Shown: one piece after another, positions 40,501 through 48,110 of the stretch | Position numbering within the stretch: position 1 is the stretch's first letter | How the letters are laid out: every line of letters begins with the position of its first letter | DNA from: Thermofilaceae archaeon | GTDB lineage: Archaea; Thermoproteota; Thermoprotei; Thermofilales; Thermofilaceae | Direction: 5' to 3' | Assembly: GCA_038731975.1 (NCBI GenBank) | Contig: JAVYQJ010000004.1 | Location: 61,592 to 125,591 of the forward strand | DNA length: 64,000 nt | Made by a program: the position numbers and the translations under genes | The notes under the pieces: model-generated | Database searches by the model: none | Seen by the model: the letters and a program-made list of their open reading frames with translations, nothing else | What the model was told of the DNA's origin: nothing

Positions 40501-41981
40501 TATTGGACGTCGGGACGACGAACGTTAAAGCCTGCGCCTTCTCCGGCGGGAAGCTCCTCGAAAGCGCGGAGGAGAAGCTTACCACGCTTCACCCTCAGCC
40601 GGGCTGGGCTGAGCTGGACCCGATGCAGGTCGTGAGGGCCGTCTACAGGGTGTCTGACGCGATCGTCTCGAAGCTCGGCACACCGAAGGCTCTTGGGATC
40701 ACGAATCAGAGGAGCAGCACGGCGGTTTGGTACAGGGAGACGGGGGAGCCGTTGTGCAACATCATCACGTGGCAGGACACCCGCACGATACAGCTGGTGA
40801 GGGAGTACTCGAGGAAGGGGCTTGTCGCGCTCGGCAGGTGCGTTGGGAGAGCCGCCGAGGCGTTGTCCACGATCGTGAGGCCGTTGAAGTTCACGAGGCG
40901 CGGGGCCTACCTGATCACCCTGGCCCACGCGTCCTTCGGCACGACCCACTCATCGATGCACTTGCGCTGGATCATGGACAACGTGGAGGGCGCTCGATCC
41001 GCGCTGGAGCGGGGGGCAGCGGTCTTCGGTACGATGGACTCGTGGGTTGCGTGGAACCTCACGGGGGAGCACGTCACGGACTACACGAACGCTAGCGCAA
41101 CCGGTCTATTCGACCCATACGCGATGAGGTGGAGCGTCACACTCCTCAAGTTGCTCGAGATCCCACAGCAGTGCCTACCCCGCATCGTCACTAACGACAC
41201 ACCCATCGGAAGGGTGAGCCACCTCAACGCCCCCCTTTTGACCATCATCGCCGACCAGCAGGCATCGCTCTACGTTGCGGGCGTCAGAAAGGGCGCGGCG
41301 AAGATCACTTGCGGCACGGGAGCCTTTATCGACGTAAACGTTGGGGCGCGACCGCCTCCCGCGGCCAGGGGGATCTACCCGATGGTCGCCCTCACGACGA
41401 GGAAGAATGCACTCTACCTCCTCGAGGGGTTCGTAACCACCGCGGGCTCCGCGATCGAGTGGCTGCTGAGGATCGGCGTGCTGAAGGACTACTCCGAACT
41501 CGACGAGGCGGCGACCAAGGGGCGCAGCGGCGTGATCTTCGTACCGGCTCTCGAGGGTTTGGGGACGCCCTTCATGAAACCGGACGCCAGGGCGGTTCTC
41601 GCGAACCTCTCAAGCGACACGACGAGGGAGGACTTGATCAGGGGGGTGCTCGAGGGTATAGCAGCCTGCTGCTCCCTCGCGATGAACCACCTGCAGAGAG
41701 CGTCGCACGTTGAGATCCCGGAAGTGTTCGCGGACGGCGGGTTAACCCAGTCCAACGTCTTCCTCCAGCTGCTCGCCGACTTCTCGGCGCGGAAGATCGT
41801 GAGAACGCACTACTCGAACAACTCCGCCTATGGCGCGTACATGCTGTGCGAGCGCATCATCAGGGGCGAGGACCCCATCGAGCACTGGACCCCACCCGGT
41901 ATCAGCCGGATCTTCGAGCCGAGAGGCGGAGGCGTTCTACCGGCTCGTCTCACAAGTCTACTGAAGCGGACAATGAGTTAA
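40485..41981 (+). CDS. glpK: FGGY-family kinase, probably glycerol kinase
   Basis: 498 residues. The FGGY fold is clear: LILDVGTTNVKACAF (phosphate 1), ALGITNQRSSTAVWYRETGEP and NIITWQDTR (glycerol-binding region), GTMDSWVAWNLTG, TDYTNASATGLFD, ITCGTGAFIDVNVG (phosphate 2) and FADGGLTQSNVFLQLLAD (adenosine). The sequence NQR and WQDTR with catalytic Asp in the SxTxLFD-type strand agree with glycerol kinase. The gene overlaps the DUF1667 gene by 16 nt and ends the operon. Together the genes would take up and oxidise glycerol to dihydroxyacetone phosphate. Confidence 0.88.
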   Translation: MEYFLILDVGTTNVKACAFSGGKLLESAEEKLTTLHPQPGWAELDPMQVVRAVYRVSDAIVSKLGTPKALGITNQRSSTAVWYRETGEPLCNIITWQDTRTIQLVREYSRKGLVALGRCVGRAAEALSTIVRPLKFTRRGAYLITLAHASFGTTHSSMHLRWIMDNVEGARSALERGAAVFGTMDSWVAWNLTGEHVTDYTNASATGLFDPYAMRWSVTLLKLLEIPQQCLPRIVTNDTPIGRVSHLNAPLLTIIADQQASLYVAGVRKGAAKITCGTGAFIDVNVGARPPPAARGIYPMVALTTRKNALYLLEGFVTTAGSAIEWLLRIGVLKDYSELDEAATKGRSGVIFVPALEGLGTPFMKPDARAVLANLSSDTTREDLIRGVLEGIAACCSLAMNHLQRASHVEIPEVFADGGLTQSNVFLQLLADFSARKIVRTHYSNNSAYGAYMLCERIIRGEDPIEHWTPPGISRIFEPRGGGVLPARLTSLLKRTMS

Positions 41982-42450
41982 CTGGCCCCGGCAGTCACTT
42001 TCGCAGGTTAAGATCCCGAAGAGTTCGACTCCATGAGACTTCTCCTCTACACGTTGAGGTACAAGGGGTTCTGCGGTAGCACAGCCTGAGTACCGCCCGG
42101 TTAGGAGGTGCAGATTGCACCGACGGGCTTCTATTGCCTGTTGGTGAAGCTGAGGTAAGGGATGCATAATTGTTCTGGATCGAAGGTGTTCGATCCGACT
42201 TATCGCTCTGGTCAACACTCAAAACCGTCCACAATGTTTCAGCGGGATAGAGGCTGATAGAACCCGAGCGGCCCAGATAGGATATTCTATTGTGAAAGCA
42301 TGGGAACTGTCATGCGTCAGCGGTTTGACGACCATCACGACGGAATTGTGAGGGAAATCGACCATCGATACTGAGGCAGCTGCAGTTGCATTCTTGGGGA
42401 GAAGGAGGTCCACACCGTTGCTCCCTATACCCGGTTCACGCTTTAAGCGG
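41982..42450. other. Intergenic, about 470 nt, no gene assigned
   Basis: Only short frames, interrupted on both strands. A plus-strand phrase HHDGIVREIDHRY around 42330-42370 looks protein-like but leads nowhere. The base composition is more even than in the operon before it. No RNA gene or repeat was seen. Confidence 0.4.
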
Positions 42451-43941
42451 CTAGGAGGCGATATCCCTCGTTCTTAGGATTTCTGAGATTAATTCGACGG
42501 ACAGGTAGTGCATCAAAGCCGCGAGCGCTAAGGATACGGCTGAGAATACGGGTAGCCACGGGGCGCCCGACCCCAGAAGTACCACGAAGATCATAAGGGG
42601 TACTGCAAAAACTGTCGCTCCACCCATTATGATAAGGAGTACGCTCTCCTCCAACGTTGTCAACCTCTCGACGTGTCTGACCAGCCTCCTCCTTGGAAGA
42701 AGGTAGGCTACCGCGAGGAGGATCGCAGCCGCCGACCCTTCTGCAGCGGGTAGCGCGGCTATCGGCACAAGCAGGTACTCGTACTTCCCGGTTAGGAAGA
42801 GGTTGAAGAGCGCCAGGCAAGCTGACAGCTCTAGCATATAGATTGTGAGTCTAAGCAGCAACGCGTTCACGATGGCCTTGAAGCTTCCCCCGTAAACTCG
42901 GTAAACCCAGATTGGCGCTATGTGAAACTGGATCGTGGAAACCGCCATAGCGGATACGATGGGGAACAACACGCCGGATAGAACGGCCACGAAGAGAGGA
43001 AGCATGCTTAAACCGTCACCTGCTCGCAGGAGCATGCGTAAAATGTTCCCCGCGAGGATTGATGCTGCCAAGCCTATGAACAGTGCCACCGCGTGGCGTT
43101 TAGATAGCAGAGGTTTCCAGAGCACTAGCCCGTAGATGACTGCGTCGGGTTTACCGTAGAGAGGCTGCCCAGCTTCCTCCTCTTCGGGCTGCGTGGATGC
43201 CTCGACTGGGAGCTTTAAGTGCTCGGGGTGCACTAGTCTCACGGCTCTCGCTTGAGCAAGCAATAGGAGGACTGTGACCACGTATATGGGCGCGCTTTCG
43301 ATCAAGACCTGCTCGAAAGGCTCGGTTATCGTGAAGCACAGCACGATTGGGCGGGCAACCCACCCGGTGGGGAGGGTGAGCAGTGGGGATGGCTCCATCA
43401 GGGCCATCGAGTGCAGTACAGAGAGGGCGAGGTAGACCAACGCTGCGGTAAGCGGCTTCTGGCAATCGCTGTGCAGGAGGATGAACTCCAGGTTTCTGAA
43501 TAGGAGGTTCGTCGCGGCTGCCACGAGTGTTATGAGGAGGGGGAGGTACAGGGCTTTAGCCAGGTTGCCTGAATTCACGGTGTACGCGATGTTGATCCAG
43601 TATACGCTGTAGGCGAAAGTCGTCAACGTGCTGTAAATCGTTTGAGCGGCGAAGTACTCGCTGAGCGAAACCGGGCACGTCAGCAGGATTTCGCGGTCAG
43701 CCTCTCTCGTGATCGCAACGAACCTCGTCCTACTCTTGAGCGTCACGTACAGCAGCAGCGAGACTGACAGAGCCGCGCTGAGGTATTTCTCCGCCTGCTC
43801 CTTCGTCACGATGAAGGGGATGGATCTAGCCGCAGGACGCTCTGAGGTGAAAACCGAAAGGGCGGTAGGTAGACCGAATACGAATAGGGCTACCGCCAAG
43901 ACGAGGTGCGCGCGCGAAGCCTTTAGAAGGTACCAGCTCAT
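42451..43941 (-). CDS. Polytopic membrane protein, ABC-2-permease-like
   Basis: 496 residues from the ATG at 43941 (MSWYLLKASRAHL); an upstream start adds a basic unconserved leader. About 12-13 hydrophobic segments alternate with a long charged loop in the middle (AVRLVHPEHLKLPVE and QPEEEEAGQPLYGKPD). This size and the internal repetition recall exporter-type permeases that work with a separate ATPase, but no ATPase gene is adjacent. Function unknown. Confidence 0.65.
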   Translation of the reverse strand: MSWYLLKASRAHLVLAVALFVFGLPTALSVFTSERPAARSIPFIVTKEQAEKYLSAALSVSLLLYVTLKSRTRFVAITREADREILLTCPVSLSEYFAAQTIYSTLTTFAYSVYWINIAYTVNSGNLAKALYLPLLITLVAAATNLLFRNLEFILLHSDCQKPLTAALVYLALSVLHSMALMEPSPLLTLPTGWVARPIVLCFTITEPFEQVLIESAPIYVVTVLLLLAQARAVRLVHPEHLKLPVEASTQPEEEEAGQPLYGKPDAVIYGLVLWKPLLSKRHAVALFIGLAASILAGNILRMLLRAGDGLSMLPLFVAVLSGVLFPIVSAMAVSTIQFHIAPIWVYRVYGGSFKAIVNALLLRLTIYMLELSACLALFNLFLTGKYEYLLVPIAALPAAEGSAAAILLAVAYLLPRRRLVRHVERLTTLEESVLLIIMGGATVFAVPLMIFVVLLGSGAPWLPVFSAVSLALAALMHYLSVELISEILRTRDIAS

Positions 43942-44092
43942 GATCAACGTCCTACGCGGGCGCCTTGACCTATCCGAACAGCGATGGATAGAAGTCACAG
44001 CAACCTTGACACGCCGTTTTCTTCGGCTTTAATAAGTCAACCGGCACCTGAGAGATCCTACAACCCGGTTTCGGCCTTGAGGAAGCCCGCTG

Positions 44093-44752
44093 CTACTCAT
44101 ACCACGCGGCCCTAAGCGTCTTAGCATGAACCTTTGTGAAGCTGCTGAGCTTCTCGATCAGCAGCTTGACCTTCGAGAGCGGCGGCTCAGGGAGCCTGTT
44201 GCCGTAGTTATCGTAGCCGATATAGACCTCCGCTGGCCTAACTTCCCTAAGGGCTGACACGAACTCGTCCAGCTCGAAGTCAAGGACGGGTTCGATAACG
44301 ATAACCTTCCTCGGCCACTCGAGCTCAGCCATCACCCTCAACCTCTCGCTGGGCTTAGGGGCGGCCGAAACCCTCTCGTAGCCATCATCGGTGCAGGTTT
44401 CAATCGTCGCGCCGAGCTCTACGTTCTCCGGCATGGCGGTGATGAACTCAAGGTAGCGGGAGGGGTTCTTCGTCAGGAAGAAGAAGGTGGTCTCCCTGTG
44501 TCTAGCGGCTACATCTAGCACCCTGAGGATCCAGTCGCGAGGAACCCAGCTCCCCCACAGGTCCCCCATGTCGCTCACGAAAACCCACTCCTCCGGCCTG
44601 AAGCGCCTGGAGAAGGCCCGCTCGTTGAGTGCCGGCTTAAACCTGTTTTCAGCGTAATGTGGGTGCTTCCTCAACCTGGTTGTAGCTAGTCTGCGCGCCC
44701 AGCAGTAGACGCAGTTGTGGAGGCAGCCAGTGACAGGATTCCACGAGGCCAC
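44093..44752 (-). CDS. DUF5131/Gp37-like radical-SAM-type protein
   Basis: 219 residues. It begins ASWNPVTGCLHNCVYCWARR, a CxxxCxYC cluster motif close to the N-terminus as in radical SAM enzymes, then EWVFVSDMGDLWGSWVP and FFFLTKNPSRYLEFI. It matches the DUF5131 (phage Gp37/Gp68-like) family. The reaction is unknown. The GTG at 44752 is the first start that keeps the Cys motif at its usual distance from the N-terminus. It lies 21 nt after the amino-acid permease gene and may be cotranscribed. Confidence 0.78.
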   Translation of the reverse strand: MASWNPVTGCLHNCVYCWARRLATTRLRKHPHYAENRFKPALNERAFSRRFRPEEWVFVSDMGDLWGSWVPRDWILRVLDVAARHRETTFFFLTKNPSRYLEFITAMPENVELGATIETCTDDGYERVSAAPKPSERLRVMAELEWPRKVIVIEPVLDFELDEFVSALREVRPAEVYIGYDNYGNRLPEPPLSKVKLLIEKLSSFTKVHAKTLRAAWYE

Positions 44753-44773
44753 ACATTGCGGTGGAGCGGCCTG

Positions 44774-46156
44774 CTAAAACGGTTGTCCTGCACACGAACG
44801 TGGAGCTACGCGCCTGTCAGCCCCCCTGTACAGCAGCAAGCCGAGGGCTGTAACTAGAGCAGTGCTGAGCCAGACAGCCCAGTCATTAAAGCCGGCGATG
44901 ATGAACGCTGCTATCAGCCCGCTGGAGGCGAGAGGTAGCAGTGGTAGGGAGCCCACGTTTAACGGCGTCCTGTAGTGCCTCTGAAGGTGGGGGGCTTTCA
45001 GCCTAAGAGCGATGAGGGAGAAGTTCACGAGCAGCGATGCTAGCAGCATGGCTAGGCTCGCTGTCTTGCCAACCAGGTCGATCAACTGGTACTCGAAACC
45101 GTTGATCTTGGGGCGCCAGCCGGTTGCAGCGGGCAACAGCTCGTTGAGTGCCACGATCGCGATGGCCATCAGCCCGGACAGGGCTACGCTGTAGTGGGGG
45201 GTGCGCCTCCACCTGCACACGGAGCCGAGCTTCCTCCAGGTGACCTCCTCCAGGGATAAGCCGTAGAGGAGCCTTGATGCGGCGACCATGTAGCCCAGCG
45301 CGCTGTTAGCGGTGGCGCTGAGCGCGATGAGCATCAAGAGCTGCGCGGCTTGAGGGATTGCTCGAGCCGCAGCGTCGACCAGCGGCGCCCTGCTCGCACC
45401 CACCTCCTCCCAGCTCATCAACCGCACCAGGGAGAGACTGAGGGCTACCGTCACGCCAGCCACTATGGCAACGGAAAGCACGATCGCCTTTGGCACGTTC
45501 CTCTCAGCGTCCCGAGTTTCCTCGCATAAGGTCGGCTGCAGCTCGAAACCCGAGCAGGCGAAGTATAGAATCGCGGCTCCCGCCATGATCGCCCCCAAGG
45601 GGTTGACGGTTGGGTTAAATGATGCGTAGTTCGCGCTCCTCGTGGGCCAGAGGGCTCCAGCCACAACGACTAAGCCGAGCCCAAAGAGCTCTACGAGAGT
45701 AAGGATTGCGGCAAAAAGCGCCGACTCTTCAATACCCCACCAGTTCAGCACCGTAAGGGAAGCGAGCAGCAACAGCGCGACCGGCAGCACAAGATCGCTT
45801 CTACCCGTGAGCTGGGCGACGTGGTTTGAGAAACCGATCGCGTCTGTAGACGCTCCAGCTGCAGCACCAAAGAACAGAAACCAACCCGCCAGGAAAGCTA
45901 GCAGCTTAAACCTGGGGAAAGCTTCCACTACGTACCTGTACACGCTCGAATCGTACGGAAACATCCCCGCCAACTCCGCGTAAGAGAAGGCCACAGTAAG
46001 GGCGATGACGCCCGCCAGGGCCGCGCTCACCCACCCAGCGTCTCCGACCAACCCGATAGCTCTACCTACCAGCACGTAGTTCCCAGCGCCCAAGATCAAG
46101 CCGATCCCGAACAGAGTGGCGTAGCCGAGTCCCAGCGCCCTTCTAAGTGAAGCCAT
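44774..46156 (-). CDS. APC-family amino acid permease
   Basis: 460 residues with 12 membrane segments. LGLGYATLFGIGLILGAGNYVLVG at the N-terminus is the glycine-rich unwound TM1 of the amino acid-polyamine-organocation family; SYAELAGMFPYDSSVYRYV (TM2-3), FACSGFELQPTLCEETRDAERNVPKAI (TM6) and ANSALGYMVAASRLLYGLS (TM8) follow. Substrate is probably an amino acid but cannot be specified. Confidence 0.9.
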   Translation of the reverse strand: MASLRRALGLGYATLFGIGLILGAGNYVLVGRAIGLVGDAGWVSAALAGVIALTVAFSYAELAGMFPYDSSVYRYVVEAFPRFKLLAFLAGWFLFFGAAAGASTDAIGFSNHVAQLTGRSDLVLPVALLLLASLTVLNWWGIEESALFAAILTLVELFGLGLVVVAGALWPTRSANYASFNPTVNPLGAIMAGAAILYFACSGFELQPTLCEETRDAERNVPKAIVLSVAIVAGVTVALSLSLVRLMSWEEVGASRAPLVDAAARAIPQAAQLLMLIALSATANSALGYMVAASRLLYGLSLEEVTWRKLGSVCRWRRTPHYSVALSGLMAIAIVALNELLPAATGWRPKINGFEYQLIDLVGKTASLAMLLASLLVNFSLIALRLKAPHLQRHYRTPLNVGSLPLLPLASSGLIAAFIIAGFNDWAVWLSTALVTALGLLLYRGADRRVAPRSCAGQPF

Positions 46157-46493
46157 GCGTCGAGCACCTTAGCGAAGGCTCCCCCCTCTTCTGGTTAAAA
46201 ACCTATCGTGTAAAAGCAATGAAATTATCAGAAAAAGAGTATAAAATGGTCAGAATGTACATAAATTAAATCAAATAGTATTCTTATAAAACGCCACTAC
46301 GCGTGACCGAGCTTTAAATCTCCTTGAATTTGCACACGCTACTAATTAAGATTCCTTCAAGGAATTTTCGGCTAAAAAGGTGTTCTGCTCCGGCAATGAA
46401 CAAAACCTGGTTGGCACGGCTTACTCAGCGGCGCGAGTCAGCGTGAGCATCAACTTCAGAAATGCTTTTTGGTCCTGCTCGCTGGACCACCTC
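46157..46493. other. A/T-rich intergenic stretch between divergent genes
   Basis: About 340 nt, strongly A/T-rich for this genome (TATAAAATGG, TTATAAAACG, TTTAAATCTC). It separates two divergent genes and holds several TATA-like elements, but no gene. TTCCTTCAAGGAA at about 46351-46363 is a short palindrome that could be a regulator site. Confidence 0.45.
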
Positions 46494-46961
46494 GTGCGGA
46501 AAAGGGATGTATTCGACAGGCTGCTTAGGGAGATAGAAGCCGTAGTGGACTCAAGCCTCGAGAGGGAGGAGAAGCTGAAGAGGGTCTGCGAGCTTTTAGC
46601 CAGCAGCGTGGATTACTACGATTGGGTCGGCTTCTACCTCGTTGACGAGGCTAAGGGTAACGAGCTGGTGCTGGGGCCCTTCGTCGGTGAACCAACCGAG
46701 CACGTCAGAATCCCCTTTGGGAGGGGCGTCTGCGGCCGCGCAGCAGTTGAGCTCAAGACGATCATCGTCCAGGACGTGTCGAAGGAGACTAACTACCTAG
46801 CGTGCAGTCCCCTCGTGAAGTCGGAGATCGTCGTCCCAATCTTCAGGGAGGGGAAGTTCATCGGAGAGCTCGACATCGATTCGCACCAGCTGGCTCCCTT
46901 CACGGAGGAGGATAGGGAGTTCCTGGAGAAGGTAGCGAACCTGGTGGCGAAGGTGCTCTAG
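46494..46961 (+). CDS. GAF-domain free methionine-(R)-sulfoxide reductase
   Basis: 155 residues from GTG 46494. One GAF domain: DWVGFYLVDEAKGNELVLGPF, GRGVCGRAAVELKTIIVQDV (Cys80) and NYLACSPLVKSEIVVPIF (Cys104), with GELDIDSHQLAPFTEEDREFL at the end. The two Cys are 24 apart, matching Cys94 and Cys118 of the E. coli enzyme, the latter catalytic. The enzyme reduces free methionine-R-sulfoxide with thioredoxin. The region upstream of 46494 is open but its composition is A/T-rich and unconserved, so the later start is preferred. Confidence 0.85.
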   Translation: MRKRDVFDRLLREIEAVVDSSLEREEKLKRVCELLASSVDYYDWVGFYLVDEAKGNELVLGPFVGEPTEHVRIPFGRGVCGRAAVELKTIIVQDVSKETNYLACSPLVKSEIVVPIFREGKFIGELDIDSHQLAPFTEEDREFLEKVANLVAKVL

Positions 46962-47112
46962 CGGCAGCGCGCTGAACCTCGCGCGGTAGTTCGGCAGAGA
47001 GTTTTCCAGGCAGCTCTCGCTCATGAACGTAAATCTTTTAAAGTTTTCTAAGGTTGCCCCTCCCCCCAAACTCACAATCCGTAATATTTAGGCGAATTAG
47101 TAGAAGGTTTCC

Positions 47113-47814
47113 GTGAGCAGTAAGCTCACGTTAGTTAAGGCGGAAGACGTCCGCCTGAAGCGTTTAAGCACGGGCTTGCGCGACCTCGACCGCTTAACGG
47201 GCGGGCTCGTGGGCGGAGCCGCGCACCTGTTCTACGGGCTTGAACCTGCGCTCTCGCGCTTGTTCAACACGATCGTCGGCGCAGCCGCCGTCTCCGAGCG
47301 GGTCCTCGTGTTGACGGCGAGAGACTACCACAGGGGTAGATCCCTCAGCACCTTCGACCTGGCTGAAGCCGTGTCGGCTTTCGGCGGCGACCCGCTGGAC
47401 TGCCTAGGCAGGATCCTCGTCGCTAACGCTTACAGCCGCGAGCAGCTGGCCGCTCTCGGGGGTTGGCTCGCCGCTCAAGCGCCGGAAGTCGGTCTAGCAG
47501 CCGTCCTCCACCTCACCGACCTCTACGAGCCCCACAGGTACGGGGAGCTCCAGCGCTTCCTGGGCGGGCTGCGGGGGCTGTTGGCCCGCGGAGCGGCGCT
47601 CGCCCTCTTCACCGGGCCCGCCTCGAGATCGCAGCTGCCCCGACCGGATGGCCCCCACTTCCTGAGGCACTTCTGCGCCACGATCGTTAGAGTGGAGAAG
47701 GCGAAGAGGGGCTTCGCTCGGCTGGTGGTGGAGAAGGGGCCTGTGGGCACCCCGGCTGTTGCGTACGCCAGGTGCACTGGCCCCATACTGGCGGACGTGG
47801 AGGGGTGGTTCTAG
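47113..47814 (+). CDS. RecA/RadA-like protein with degenerate ATP-binding site
   Basis: 233 residues. The N-terminal RLSTGLRDLDRLTGGLVGGA and LFYGLEPALSRLFNTIV match the start of the RecA/RadA core, but the Walker A (GxxGSGKT in RadA) is replaced by GLEPALSRL, and the Walker B strand (VGLAAVLHLTDLY) lacks the acidic residue. The strand VLVLTARDYHRGR and C-terminal TIVRVEKAKRGFARLVVEKGP keep the fold. It is probably a non-ATPase RadA paralogue. The next gene starts in its stop codon and the polymerase gene follows, so all three form one operon. Confidence 0.75.
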   Translation: MSSKLTLVKAEDVRLKRLSTGLRDLDRLTGGLVGGAAHLFYGLEPALSRLFNTIVGAAAVSERVLVLTARDYHRGRSLSTFDLAEAVSAFGGDPLDCLGRILVANAYSREQLAALGGWLAAQAPEVGLAAVLHLTDLYEPHRYGELQRFLGGLRGLLARGAALALFTGPASRSQLPRPDGPHFLRHFCATIVRVEKAKRGFARLVVEKGPVGTPAVAYARCTGPILADVEGWF

Positions 47815-48110
47815 TGGGTAGGGCGGTGCCCAGCCTGAGGGAGAAGCTCGCGGAAGTCTTGAGGAGCATTGAGGCGGAGATGCTCCCCCTTCTCTCCCGG
47901 GAGAGGAGGGTGGCTTACCAGAGGGTTTCGCGCGCCTGGGTTGAGGAGTACGCCGCAGTGTCGAACTGCTCGTACCCGCACGCGCTGGTGATGATGCTGC
48001 TCGTCTCGATCCTCGACCTGCAGGCCCAGCTTACAGAGCTTGAGGAGCGTTTGCGCAGGTTGGAGGGGGTTGAGGGTGGCGGGTGCGGCGCGCTTCCTGC
48101 TCGAGGTTGA
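47814..48110 (+). CDS. Small helical protein of the PolB operon
   Basis: 98 residues from the GTG that shares one base with the preceding stop. It is mostly helical with a C-terminal coiled-coil segment (VSILDLQAQLTELEERLRRLEG). No family is recognised. It overlaps the polymerase gene by 35 nt. Its place between a RecA-like protein and a polymerase suggests an adaptor (inference). Confidence 0.75.
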   Translation: MGRAVPSLREKLAEVLRSIEAEMLPLLSRERRVAYQRVSRAWVEEYAAVSNCSYPHALVMMLLVSILDLQAQLTELEERLRRLEGVEGGGCGALPARG

